Shown here piece after piece: positions 1-8,503 of a DNA stretch of 22,883 bases. The position numbers were made by a program, and so were the translations under genes. The number at the start of each line of letters is the position of its first letter. Position 1 is the stretch's first letter. The stretch covers positions 1 through 22,883 of the forward strand of contig JAGYMT010000001.1 in the NCBI GenBank assembly GCA_018400335.1. The letters run 5' to 3'. Under the pieces are notes generated by a model. That model was not told the origin of the DNA. It worked only from the letters and a program-made list of their open reading frames with translations, and made no database searches. Source of the stretch: Kiritimatiellia bacterium (GTDB lineage Bacteria > Verrucomicrobiota > Kiritimatiellia > JAAZAB01).

Positions 1-216
1 TTTGGGATCGTATTTCACGTTTCTCAATGAGCGCACCGGGAACTGCATTTTCGGGCGCGCGTTTTTGCGGGTGATGTCGTTGTAAATGGTCTCGGCCACG
101 GACTGGATTTTGGCCGATGCCTGCTGCTTGGAAACGGCGGCGGGCGACGCCGCGGGCGTCGCTGCCGGCGTTTTCTTCTTTTGCACCGTCTTTTTCGATG
201 TTGATCGTTTTGCCAT
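1..216 (-). CDS. top6A: DNA topoisomerase VI subunit A, N-terminal part (cut by window edge)
   Basis: Reading leftwards from the ATG at 214-216 gives 72 codons open to the window edge. The first ~35 residues are a Lys/Ala/Pro/Ser-rich, low-complexity basic tail. Then come AETIYNDI and PVRSLRNVKYDPK, which match the start of the Spo11/Top6A family (usual form P-x-RSL-x-N-x-x-YD). In the family, subunit A carries the winged-helix catalytic tyrosine and Toprim fold that cut both DNA strands; these lie outside the window. The gene starts 11 nt after the stop of top6B, with AAGGAAG 5-8 nt before the ATG, so the two are almost certainly one transcript. The basic tail is longer than I would expect for archaeal subunit A, but this is an impression without an alignment. 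Confidence 0.85.
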   Translation of the reverse strand, partial: MAKRSTSKKTVQKKKTPAATPAASPAAVSKQQASAKIQSVAETIYNDITRKNARPKMQFPVRSLRNVKYDPK

Positions 217-227
217 TGTCTTCCTTC

Positions 228-1919
228 TCACAATTCGAGATGACTTCTTTCCAGCATCCCCTCCAGCTTGCTGACAACGGTCGCTTCCTGGCGGTCGTCG
301 AGTTTGAGTATCTGTTTCAATCCGAGCGCGAGGTGCGGAAGATAGAGCACCATGTAATTACGCTTACGCTCGTGCTCCGCCTGTCTTCTCCGCCGGCTCA
401 GAAAGACCGAAAGCCTGCGTCCGCATTCCTGCAGCGCGAATGTCATCTCCTTGATGATCTCGGGATAATGGGCTACGGCCTCCTTGCTTTCACTGGTGAA
501 GGGCACCCACACGCTGGCCATGTGCACCATCACGATCATCGGGCCCAGGGGCATTGAACCGCGGGGCTGGGAAAGCCCGTAGTTTTTCCAGTTCACCGCA
601 GTCGTCGCCTTGGTGATGGCGCAGGCGCCGGACATATGAAGCAGCGGCACCTTGTTGGCGAATCGCATCAGCCGCACGGGCTCCTCGGCTTTAAGGTCAT
701 CATTCTCGCCCGGCCGCGCATAGGCAATGCCCGCCTCAATCTGGAACGGGTTGCCGCGGTAGACTTCCGGGCCGCGCGTGATGGCGGTGTAGAACTCCGC
801 CTGGATCTCCTTCTGCAGGCCCGCGACGATCTGTTCCTCGCCGATCGGCGCGAGGCAGTCAGTCGGCGGACGCATGAGCCTTGTTGCGCCGATGGAGGTG
901 AAGAGCGACTCAGCTTCTCTGAGAGCCACCTGGGCGGGGCGCGCCTTGGGGTTCAGGCCGGCGCGCTCGCAGATTTCCTGCGCGGCGCGGTCGCTGACCC
1001 TGGAGAAGTCGTGGGAGAGCGCCGCCTTGAGAGTCTTCGACGACGAATCCTTCAGCATCTGCATCAGCATGCCCAGCTCGACCCCGTGCGGATGCGGTTT
1101 GATTTCCGACGGCTGGTCGGGTATCCTGGATGAGCCCCGTTTGAAGGTGATCCAGGGCGGTTCCGTCCCGCCGTTCGGCGCGTCGGCCCCGTTTGTATTT
1201 TCATTGTTCTGCGCGAGTATGACGCGATAGTGCAACTGAAGATGGGGGTTGATGATGGCGCACTGTTTCAGGTATTCGTCAACCGACAGTTTCCCCCGGA
1301 CGTAAGCGGCTTCCATTTCCATGCTCACGCACGTGCCGTGCGGGCATTCGATCGGGTTTTCCGGCTGGCCGTCCCGGTCGTGCGGGTGGAACACGGGCTT
1401 CCAATCAAGTTCCTGGTCCTTGAGAATGGCGGGCTTGTTTGAGCGCGTGTCCATTTGGACTTCAATGTGATGGGCTGACTTGGCCTTGTTGATTTTTGAC
1501 TGGATAACGGTGGACGTGCCCGTGGTAAGCTGGCCGTACATGCCCGCCGCGCTTATGCCTATTCCCTGCTGTCCCCGGGACATGCGCAGCCGGTGGAACT
1601 TGGAACCGTAGAGCAGCTTTGCGAATATTCTGGGTATCTGGGCGCGGACTATTCCCGGGCCGTTATCGAGCACGGTCACTCGAAAACGCCCGGGGCTGGT
1701 CTGCCTGATCTCGACGCTGATTTCAGGCAGAATTCCTGCCTCGTCACAGGCGTCAAGAGAGTTGTCAACGGCTTCCTTGATCGCGGTCAGGAGCGCCTTG
1801 CGCGGACTGTCGAATCCCAGCAGATGGCGGTTCTTGAGAAAGAACTCGGAGACTGATATCTCCCGCTGGTTCCTCGCCATCACATCGGATATTGAAGAAG
1901 CTTTTTTTTCTTTTGCCAT
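228..1919 (-). CDS. top6B: DNA topoisomerase VI subunit B (GHKL ATPase)
   Basis: This 563-residue protein is the ATPase subunit of the type IIB topoisomerase, which with subunit A passes one duplex through another in the cytoplasm. GHKL motifs are clear: EAVDNSLDA at 49-57 (the Asn that holds Mg-ATP), DNGPGI at 85-90, and SRGQQGIGISAAGMYGQ at 114-130. A helix-two-turn-helix region follows at about 290-350, then the transducer domain with RFANKVPLL (419-427) and NWKNYGL (443-449). K445 is in the position of the ATP-sensing switch lysine. There is no extra C-terminal Ig-like domain. The ATG is preceded by GGAG at a 5-nt spacing. It is followed after 11 nt by top6A. Topoisomerase VI is typical of archaea and plants and patchy in bacteria, so lateral descent is possible, but base composition looks like that of its neighbours. 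Confidence 0.95.
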   Translation of the reverse strand: MAKEKKASSISDVMARNQREISVSEFFLKNRHLLGFDSPRKALLTAIKEAVDNSLDACDEAGILPEISVEIRQTSPGRFRVTVLDNGPGIVRAQIPRIFAKLLYGSKFHRLRMSRGQQGIGISAAGMYGQLTTGTSTVIQSKINKAKSAHHIEVQMDTRSNKPAILKDQELDWKPVFHPHDRDGQPENPIECPHGTCVSMEMEAAYVRGKLSVDEYLKQCAIINPHLQLHYRVILAQNNENTNGADAPNGGTEPPWITFKRGSSRIPDQPSEIKPHPHGVELGMLMQMLKDSSSKTLKAALSHDFSRVSDRAAQEICERAGLNPKARPAQVALREAESLFTSIGATRLMRPPTDCLAPIGEEQIVAGLQKEIQAEFYTAITRGPEVYRGNPFQIEAGIAYARPGENDDLKAEEPVRLMRFANKVPLLHMSGACAITKATTAVNWKNYGLSQPRGSMPLGPMIVMVHMASVWVPFTSESKEAVAHYPEIIKEMTFALQECGRRLSVFLSRRRRQAEHERKRNYMVLYLPHLALGLKQILKLDDRQEATVVSKLEGMLERSHLEL

Positions 1920-1964
1920 AATAACTCCGGCTCTTTCTGTATCGTTGTAGGTGATAGATAGGTT

Positions 1965-2026
1965 TCCTCCTTCGCTGAGCCTACGGCGGACAAGTCCTCC
2001 TTCGCTGAGCCTACGGCGGACAAGTC
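1965..2026. repeat. 30-bp direct tandem duplication, two copies
   Basis: Two identical 30-bp units abut at 1965-1994 and 1995-2024, and two more bases of a third copy follow. The unit runs from TCCTCCTTCGCT to ACGGCGGACAAG; its ends (TCCTCC and GGCGGA) are nearly complementary and could pair. On the leftward strand the unit contains AGGAGGA. It resembles short dispersed repeats I recall from candidate-phylum genomes, but a genome search would be needed to show that. Confidence 0.85.
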
Positions 2027-2102
2027 AGGTTTCAGGTTTGTTCAATTGCCTGAGCCAAGCCTCCCGATCCCAAACCGCGATGTCTCTTCTTCCCCTCTGC
2101 TG

Positions 2103-2158
2103 CTGACACCTAACACCTAACACCTAACACCTAACACCTAACACCTGACACCTGACAC
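2103..2158. repeat. Heptanucleotide tandem array, 8 units
   Basis: Eight back-to-back 7-nt units: one CTGACAC, five CTAACAC, then two CTGACAC, followed by a degenerate CCCGACT. The variants sit in blocks, as expected from slippage or unequal exchange. On the other strand it reads GTGTTAG and looks telomere-like, but it is internal and short. It lies between two leftward operons. Confidence 0.95.
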
Positions 2159-2221
2159 CCGACTCATGTAGCAACGTCAAACTCCCCGCTACCCATAGAA
2201 TTCGATAAAGAACCATAACTC

Positions 2222-4438
2222 CTACGGCATGTTCTTGAGCTTGCGCATGGTCCACGCTCCGCCGAGAAGCGCCATGAGCAGGCCTATGACCAGCCAGCGC
2301 TGCCACAGGCTGACGACCTTTGACTGCTCTTCTTCAATGGCCGCAATTCGAAGCGCGGATAGGCCATCGTTCATCTCGTTCAGGTCGCGGAAGAAAGAAC
2401 CGCTGCCGGACCGGGCCAGGGTTTCGAGGACGTTCTCATTGATCGGGCGCGGGGCCGTTTCAAAGGAGTGGGGCAGAACGAAGAAGGAAATAGGGTCGCT
2501 TGTCGACTCTTCCTCGGTATCCCGCGCCGCCGCCGCCGCAGTGTAGTGGCCCGGGAGGTCCGGCGCGAAATCAATGGCGAATCCGCTGAAGCTCTCGCCG
2601 GAAGGGGTTATGATCTGCCTGGGGGTCATCGGGAAGGGCACTTCCCGCTCATCGGGAAACGTGATGCGAACCTCCACCACTTCTGGGGGCTTGTCGTCCG
2701 AATCGGGCGGTCTGGCGCTGAGCTCGACTTCCTCGCCGAGGAACAGGCTGTCACGGTCCGCGAACAGGTGCAATCGCTTTTTGTCAACTATATCGTCCTC
2801 GTCGGGGAGCATCCACGCGGTCAGTTGCGTCCAGAAACGCGGGTAAGGCTTGGTCTGAAGTGTTTCAGGAGATAGCTGCCAGCGCCAGAGCGAGTCGGTG
2901 AAAATGGCGGCCACCTTGCCTTCGCCGTAACGGTGGCTCAGAACCACAGGCTGGTTGCCCTGGGGCGTTTCCGCCTCGGCAAGCACCTGCGCGCCGAGCG
3001 AGGGCGTCGCATGCGGAAAGACGGAGAGAACCGAAGGCAGCTCATCCCAGGTGACGGCGTCGCCGGCGAAAGCGGGGTGGACGCGGGCTTCGGCGGTGAT
3101 GCGGACCTGGAACGCCTCGGCCGATACATCAGATTCGAGCGGCTCAAAGGCGTGAGAAGTGACAGGCAGTATCTTGCGGAGCGACGTCTTGTTGAATCCG
3201 TCTTCACCCCATCCCTTGTTGCCGCCGAGAAGGATCAGGCTTCCGCCCGTCTCGACGAAGTTCACCAGGTTGTCCGCTCTCTGGTCCGTCAGCTCCGCGG
3301 CGTCCAAGTTGCCGAGAATGACCACCTTGAAGTTGGCCAGTTCGGACTCCGTCATGTTCGCCGTCACGTCGCCGGCAGGGGTCCCGTTTCTTGGCTGGCC
3401 GTCCGGGCCGATGAAGAATATGGTCGGGATCACGTCCTGGCTGGCTATGAGCGCCCGGCGAAGGAATTTGTATTCCCACCGCGGTACGCCCTCGACGTAC
3501 AGAAGGCGGTTGCTGTCCTCCGCCACGTGCACGGAGACTATGAACTCGTTGTCATTGGTGTTTGCCTCACCCGGCAGCGGTGGCGCAAAGACGCGGTAAT
3601 CGAACACTCCCGGAAGCGGATGTTCCAGCTTGAACACCACTTCCCTGGATCCGCCCTTTGGCGGAATCCGGGTGGGCGTCTCTTCTTCAAGGAGGCCGTC
3701 CTTGAAAAGCTGAACGGTGACGGGATGCGAGCCCGCGCCCTGCCCGTAGACAATCGCCTTGAGCTCGGTGGTCCAGTTCCGCGTGGCGCGGAGCGGTGTG
3801 GCCACTGCTTCAATTCGCAGGTCCGGCGGCAGCTCCCAATCGGTATCGTCTTCGAGACGCACGGTGTGAATGGGAAAGGGGGTAGGCGCGGAAGCCCATT
3901 CATCGAATGCCTCGCGGGTATCCAAACCGTCGCTCAACAGCAGGATGCCGGCAACATTCAGGCCCGTGTACCTGCCGGCAATTTCCTTAAGCGAATCCCT
4001 GAGCCTGGTCGCCGAACCGGTCGGGCTGAGAGAGTCCGCATCGGAAAGCTTCAAGCTCTGCCCGACCTTTGAGGCGAACGGCACCAGCTCGATGTCGCAT
4101 TCCTGGCCCACGATGCTCGTCCACGGCATCTTGAGAGCCTCCCGTGCCGCGTCCCAACGATTGGCCGCCTCCTCGGTCGGCGCTATGGTCATGCTCCGGG
4201 ATATATCGAACGCGATTACGAAGCGCGGCTTGAGGAGTTCCGTCACGACGTCCCGTTTGCCGGGCTGGAGCATGATCCAGAACAGGAGGATGACCGATAG
4301 AACGAACAGGAGTGAAAGCATCGCTGCGTCGCGCCGGTTCCGGATGAAGAGCCAGGCGCTGTAGAGTCCCGCTCCGGCCGTCGCCACGCTGACGGCGATG
4401 ATCCAGGGTAGAGGGATTGAGTATTCGAAGAAGATCAT
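2222..4438 (-). CDS. Membrane VWA protein with glutamine-amidotransferase-like domain
   Basis: This 738-residue protein has two membrane helices near the N-terminus (about 10-32 and 38-58). A von Willebrand A domain follows with an intact metal-binding motif DISRSM at 78-83. After beta-rich segments comes a GATase1-like region with NFVETGGSLILLGG near the middle of the protein. The C-terminus has one more helix (LVIGLLMALLGGAW), followed by a basic tail. This is the architecture of the large membrane VWA proteins encoded beside DUF58 and BatA in planctomycete-like genomes; their biochemical role is not established. The ATG overlaps the stop of the BatA-like gene by 4 nt (ATGA), so translation is probably coupled. 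It is the last gene of the operon. No lipobox or catalytic Cys-His pair was identified, so an enzymatic amidotransferase role is not supported. Confidence 0.85.
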   Translation of the reverse strand: MIFFEYSIPLPWIIAVSVATAGAGLYSAWLFIRNRRDAAMLSLLFVLSVILLFWIMLQPGKRDVVTELLKPRFVIAFDISRSMTIAPTEEAANRWDAAREALKMPWTSIVGQECDIELVPFASKVGQSLKLSDADSLSPTGSATRLRDSLKEIAGRYTGLNVAGILLLSDGLDTREAFDEWASAPTPFPIHTVRLEDDTDWELPPDLRIEAVATPLRATRNWTTELKAIVYGQGAGSHPVTVQLFKDGLLEEETPTRIPPKGGSREVVFKLEHPLPGVFDYRVFAPPLPGEANTNDNEFIVSVHVAEDSNRLLYVEGVPRWEYKFLRRALIASQDVIPTIFFIGPDGQPRNGTPAGDVTANMTESELANFKVVILGNLDAAELTDQRADNLVNFVETGGSLILLGGNKGWGEDGFNKTSLRKILPVTSHAFEPLESDVSAEAFQVRITAEARVHPAFAGDAVTWDELPSVLSVFPHATPSLGAQVLAEAETPQGNQPVVLSHRYGEGKVAAIFTDSLWRWQLSPETLQTKPYPRFWTQLTAWMLPDEDDIVDKKRLHLFADRDSLFLGEEVELSARPPDSDDKPPEVVEVRITFPDEREVPFPMTPRQIITPSGESFSGFAIDFAPDLPGHYTAAAAARDTEEESTSDPISFFVLPHSFETAPRPINENVLETLARSGSGSFFRDLNEMNDGLSALRIAAIEEEQSKVVSLWQRWLVIGLLMALLGGAWTMRKLKNMP

Positions 4439-6675
4439 GTTTCAGCCTTCCCCGCCGCGGCCGAAACCGCCGGCGAAGCGTGCCCGCTCAGCTTGCCCGA
4501 GCTCGTTATACCGAGCTGGCTGCTGAGGTTGGGCTTGTTGCGGAACAGCATGTTGGCGTAGTAGAACTCCATGCCTATCAGAACGGCTGCCAGCAGGAGC
4601 AGGTATTCTCCGTAGGTGCGTCCGATTCTGTGCTCCTTTATCGCCTGTTCGAGGGCCTCGCGGTCGGTCACCACGTTAAGATTGGACACTTTCAACAGGT
4701 CCCGGAGCCGGTCGGGCTCGATCGGCGTTAGATCCGATTCCTCCCGCGGAAAATTGACGGCAAGCGCGGGCTGGGCTGCGGCATCCCCGCTGCCGGACAC
4801 CGAGTAGACGCCCGGCGCCATAAGCTCGGCGGTATAGGTGATCGCGCGGCCGGTCTGGATGGTGCTCCTGATGGGAACAGGCCGTGATTCGGGATCAAGA
4901 AGCGTTGAGTCCGCGTCGAAAGTGGGCAGCGCCTGGTTCAGGGCGAAGGAGTCGCTGCTCCAGACAAACGGCGGCTGAGCGCCAACTTTTGCGCTGTATT
5001 CCACGATCTGCATCATGAGCGGAAGGTAGTAGGGGGAAAGGGGAAAACTGCTCCATGCACGGTCGGCGGTGATGCTGAATATGAGGATGCTGCCCCGCCC
5101 GAAATTGCGCTGCAGCAGGAAAGGCCGCTCATCCCCGGCGGATATCAGCATGATGGCGTCTTCCGCAAGCGTGTCCCATGCAAGGCTTCGCTGAATGCTG
5201 AGCTGCGGGATGGCCAGGCTGTCGCGCATCGGCTCAAGCAGAGGGTGCTCGGGTTTGTTCCAGATGAGCACGCGGCTGCGCTCGGAGTTCGGATAGTCCC
5301 TGATCTCGGACGGCGCGCCGGGCAGTCCCGCCCATGCACGATAATCATCCATCACGGCCCGCGAGCCCGGGAATATAACCAGCAATCCGCCGCCGCCGGC
5401 ATACTGCTCCAGCGCATTTACGGCCTGGCCGGGCAATGGAAGGGCGTTGACGAGGAAAATGCAGGAATAGGACGAAAGGGATGACTCGTCAGAAAGTTGA
5501 TCCCTGGTTATGTGGCGCGGCTCGGTTCCGTCCGAGCCGGCCGTCAATGCGGCCTTGAGGAAGACAATGTCCTGTTCGCTTCCAACGATGAGGCTCGGCA
5601 GTTGGTCTTTGACGTTGATGAGGAAGTGGAACACATTGTCCTCATGAAGATTGTCCTCAGGTGTTTCTATCCGGGCGCGGTGCATGCCCGGCGGTTGCGG
5701 GGGGATGACGAAGGAGGCTGAGTGTTCCGATTCCGTCTGAATCGGACGGCGCGCAATTTCCCTGCCGTTGATGAAGAGGGTTGCCGCCGTATCCGAGATG
5801 CTGCCGCTGTGCTCAACGCGGGCGGTCAGGCGCGAGGAGCTTCCCACGAACATGAAGGGCGGCGCCAATTCGATTCTGCCTGCCGCAACGTTGACGGGCG
5901 AGGGTACTCCCAGCATGGCTACGAAAACCGCGGTGCGGCTGTCCAGCGAGGCGGGATCCCACTTGCGGGTTGAGCGGGGCGCCGGAGGCGCCTCAGCTTC
6001 GCTATCTCCCTCATCACCGGGGATGGATTCCGCCCCGGTTGATTGTTCATCGAAATCTCTCCACGGCAGGGCTTGATTGTCGGTGAGTATAAATATCTCG
6101 CGCTCCCGCCGCTGCGGAGCCTGAGTGAGCGCATTGTTGGCCGATGTCAGCGCATCGGCCATGCTGCAGGACTCGAACCGCGGCTTCAGACCGTTCAACC
6201 GGGCTGTTGCCCGCTCATGATCGCCAATCGGTTCCGCGATGAGAGGGGACGGAATATCGCCCGCTAGATAGATACATATCTTGTCGTTCGACTCGAGCCC
6301 CTTGATTATCGTACCTGCCGTATCGAGAGCCTTCTCCCACGCCGTCTGTCTGGCCGAGAGATAGTTCATGCTGTAGGACACGTCAAGAACGATGGCAATG
6401 TCGCGCTGGGCCTTTCCAAGGAAGTCGAGCCCGCGAGTGCGGAGGACCGGCATTGCGAACCCCAGTCCGAGCAGGACCATTATTGCGGTGCGCATGAGCC
6501 AAAGAAGAAGGTTCTCAAGGCGGATCCTGCTGGATGAGCGCTTGTCGGCCATCTTCAGGAAACGCAGGGTGGGAAACACCTGCGTTACAACCCTCTTCTT
6601 CTGTAGGAGATGCAGAATAAGGGGGATCAACGCGCCGATTGCAGCGGCTATCAGAAATAGTGGCGCACCGAACAT
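4435..6675 (-). CDS. BatA-like membrane protein with VWA domain
   Basis: The start chosen is the ATG at 6675, giving 746 residues beginning MFGAPLFLIAAAIGALIPLI, the typical BatA N-terminal helix. An in-frame ATG at 6843 would add 56 unrelated residues inside the upstream gene. An AGGA lies 8 nt before the chosen start. There are helices at about 6-24 and 56-75, an aerotolerance-type segment between them (HLLQKKRVVTQVFPTLRFL), a VWA domain from about 91 with the metal site DVSYSM at 98-103, and a C-terminal helix at 689-711. The fold suggests a membrane scaffold that recognises protein partners through a divalent metal. Bat names come from Bacteroides aerotolerance; function here is only inferred. 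It starts 10 nt after the DUF58 stop and overlaps the next gene by 4 nt. Confidence 0.88.
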   Translation of the reverse strand: MFGAPLFLIAAAIGALIPLILHLLQKKRVVTQVFPTLRFLKMADKRSSSRIRLENLLLWLMRTAIMVLLGLGFAMPVLRTRGLDFLGKAQRDIAIVLDVSYSMNYLSARQTAWEKALDTAGTIIKGLESNDKICIYLAGDIPSPLIAEPIGDHERATARLNGLKPRFESCSMADALTSANNALTQAPQRREREIFILTDNQALPWRDFDEQSTGAESIPGDEGDSEAEAPPAPRSTRKWDPASLDSRTAVFVAMLGVPSPVNVAAGRIELAPPFMFVGSSSRLTARVEHSGSISDTAATLFINGREIARRPIQTESEHSASFVIPPQPPGMHRARIETPEDNLHEDNVFHFLINVKDQLPSLIVGSEQDIVFLKAALTAGSDGTEPRHITRDQLSDESSLSSYSCIFLVNALPLPGQAVNALEQYAGGGGLLVIFPGSRAVMDDYRAWAGLPGAPSEIRDYPNSERSRVLIWNKPEHPLLEPMRDSLAIPQLSIQRSLAWDTLAEDAIMLISAGDERPFLLQRNFGRGSILIFSITADRAWSSFPLSPYYLPLMMQIVEYSAKVGAQPPFVWSSDSFALNQALPTFDADSTLLDPESRPVPIRSTIQTGRAITYTAELMAPGVYSVSGSGDAAAQPALAVNFPREESDLTPIEPDRLRDLLKVSNLNVVTDREALEQAIKEHRIGRTYGEYLLLLAAVLIGMEFYYANMLFRNKPNLSSQLGITSSGKLSGHASPAVSAAAGKAET

Positions 6676-6685
6676 AAAGACATTC

Positions 6686-7663
6686 CTATTTTGACAGCCG
6701 GCGCCGCTCCTGCAGGTAGGCCCTGGCAAAACTGTCCACCGGCTGGTCCGTCCTGGCCAGGCGATAGTCAATGTGCAGGGCGGCGCACATCTTCCGGTAC
6801 TGCTCGAGGAACGCGCCGAAAGCCTCCCTGTACGTGGGGGCAATGCTCCGGGTGTTGACGCTCAGCTTCTCGCCGGTTTCCAGGTCCATGAACTCGCAGC
6901 TTTGTTTGAACGAAAGATCTATTTCCATGGGATCCAGCACGTGCAGCACGATGACGTCGTGGTGCTGCTTGCGGAGGTGCGCGAGCGAGGTCTGGATGGA
7001 TTTTTCGTCCCCCAGCAGATCCGATATCACAATGATCAGCGCGCGCCTGCGGATTGAGCCGGCGATTTCATGCAGCGCCTCTCCTATGGCTGACCCCGAA
7101 GACGGCGGCCGGGCCTGAACCTGTTTGAGCATATCGTTAAGGTGGCGAAGCGAATTGCTGGCGTCCATGCGAACGTCCACCTTGTCCGCGTGCAGGTACA
7201 GTCCCACCGAGTCGCGGGATTTCACGATCACGTAAGCCATGGCTGCCGCCAGGCGGCAGGCGAACTGGTGCTTGGTCACCTCTCCGCTTCCGTAGTTCAT
7301 GGATGCGCTGCGGTCGAGCGCTATGTAAACGCGCAGGTTGGTCTCATCGTCGAAGCGCTTGATGAAGAACTTCTCGGTCCGTCCGAACACCCGCCAGTCA
7401 ATGTGCTTAGGGTCATCGCCTATTGCATAGGCCTTGTGATCGGCGAACTCGGAGCTCAGGCCGCGAAGCGGACTTCTGTGGGCACCGGCCAGATTGCCTT
7501 CCACCACGTATCTCGAAAGCAACACCTGGCGGCTCAGCTTGTTGCGCTCCTGCGCGTTGAGGAAATAGGCTATACCCTCGGTGGGAGGGGGCGCCTTCTT
7601 CTTCGCCGGCTGATGACCGGGTTCCCCGGCGCGTTTTATCTTGATTTTGTTAAAAATGGGCAT
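6686..7663 (-). CDS. DUF58 domain protein
   Basis: The protein has 325 residues and no signal peptide or membrane helix. The family signature lies at 79-108 (YAIGDDPKHIDWRVFGRTEK, then FFIKRFDDET). A VWA-like fold follows, with a metal-site motif DRSASM at 117-122. DUF58 proteins are cytoplasmic partners in MoxR/BatA-type clusters; the molecular role is unproven and may be substrate presentation to a MoxR AAA+ ATPase. The ATG at 7663 directly follows the stop codon of the upstream gene, and AGAAGG within that gene's last codons acts as ribosome-binding site, so translation is probably coupled. About 30 N-terminal residues are basic and Pro-rich, probably a disordered tail. Confidence 0.92.
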   Translation of the reverse strand: MPIFNKIKIKRAGEPGHQPAKKKAPPPTEGIAYFLNAQERNKLSRQVLLSRYVVEGNLAGAHRSPLRGLSSEFADHKAYAIGDDPKHIDWRVFGRTEKFFIKRFDDETNLRVYIALDRSASMNYGSGEVTKHQFACRLAAAMAYVIVKSRDSVGLYLHADKVDVRMDASNSLRHLNDMLKQVQARPPSSGSAIGEALHEIAGSIRRRALIIVISDLLGDEKSIQTSLAHLRKQHHDVIVLHVLDPMEIDLSFKQSCEFMDLETGEKLSVNTRSIAPTYREAFGAFLEQYRKMCAALHIDYRLARTDQPVDSFARAYLQERRRLSK

Positions 7664-8503
7664 CTACCTTCTCGGTATGGGCATAACCCGCCAGTGCAGG
7701 CGGTCGCACACTATTATGAGTCTCTCGCCGACGTAGGCGAGAAACACGCCTTCAACAATTGAACCTCGCTGGATCACGACCGATGCGTCCGCCTTGGCAT
7801 CCGCGCCGGTTCTCCGGAATTGGACGAGCGGCGTTCCGCCGCCCGCGGTTCCCATAACCCTCGCCGCTTCAAGGCGAATGAGGTCCGCGTAGGGAACGGC
7901 AAGCGCTTTCTCGAGTTCGGACAAGTTTCCAAGCATGGGGCTCTCGATGCTGTATCTCTGTCCGCGCATCCCGGAGATACTCTTGAAATCCAGCGTCTTG
8001 TAAGCCCATTTCCTGCCCCACCGGTCACTCTCCGTCGGGCGGTCCGCCGCTGGAATTCGGGGATAGTCCGCAATCTGTGTAAGCGCATCGGGATAGCGCA
8101 CCTCCATACGATAATATGCTTTCAGCGCCTGTTTGACGTGCTCCATGTCCAGACGTGTGAGCCAGGCCCGGGCCAGCTCTCTGGCCCCGGCGTGCACGGA
8201 ATCGCCCGATACTCGCATCCACTGTGAAAGGATGCTGCGCGCTTCATCGGTGCGGCCGGTCTTGAGAAGATGCCACGCGGAGATGGTCTGTGCCACGGCG
8301 ATGAACGGATCGCCCGGGTTCGCCTTGACGAAGGCATCGCAGCCGGCGATCATGGCGGTGTGATCACCGGGGTTGTTCGTGTTGGCCTGCCAGAGTGTCC
8401 AGATGCCGCGCTCGTTGGCGGCCCGCGCTGCGAGGGAGAGAGAAAGAAACACGCAGGCAACGGTGGCCGCCCGCCCGATCAATGAGTGAATACGAGGTTC
8501 CAT
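7664..8503 (-). CDS. Secreted protein with pseudopilin-G-like segment, unknown function
   Basis: Of its 279 residues, the first ~28 form a signal peptide ending ARA|AN. Residues about 35-120 are helical and TPR-like (AWHLLKTGRTDEARSIL). Residues about 123-192 resemble the soluble core of type II secretion pseudopilin GspG: YPDALTQI, then DRWGRKWAYK, then a G-x-RYSIESP segment. That is the order of the conserved Tyr-Pro, Asp-x-Trp-Gly and Tyr...Ser positions. The last ~60 residues contain a compact beta segment (VIQRGSIVEGVFLAYVGERL). The N-terminal prepilin helix is missing, so this is not a pseudopilin but may borrow its fold. The gene overlaps the upstream stop by 1 nt (TAATG) and abuts DUF58, so it belongs to the VWA operon and probably acts in the periplasm. 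I do not recognise a named family for the whole protein. Confidence 0.8.
   Translation of the reverse strand: MEPRIHSLIGRAATVACVFLSLSLAARAANERGIWTLWQANTNNPGDHTAMIAGCDAFVKANPGDPFIAVAQTISAWHLLKTGRTDEARSILSQWMRVSGDSVHAGARELARAWLTRLDMEHVKQALKAYYRMEVRYPDALTQIADYPRIPAADRPTESDRWGRKWAYKTLDFKSISGMRGQRYSIESPMLGNLSELEKALAVPYADLIRLEAARVMGTAGGGTPLVQFRRTGADAKADASVVIQRGSIVEGVFLAYVGERLIIVCDRLHWRVMPIPRR

Larger units (their letters stand above)
1920..2221. other. Intergenic region upstream of top6BA, rich in tandem repeats
   Basis: These 302 bases separate the topoisomerase VI pair from the VWA operon. They hold a 30-bp tandem duplication and a heptamer array, listed separately. The rest shows no convincing gene. 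A short leftward frame running in from here toward 2124 translates the repeats into a low-complexity string and is not a gene. I see no clear promoter or terminator, although one or both must lie here if top6BA is transcribed separately. Confidence 0.6.

Noticed and set aside
2103..2158. CRISPR array or telomere
   Set aside because: There are no spacers, the unit is 7 nt, and the array is internal.
2933..4072. 379-codon plus-strand frame
   Set aside because: It is opposite the VWA/GATase gene, whose metal site and membrane helices are clear; the shadow is Arg/Gly-rich with no domain.
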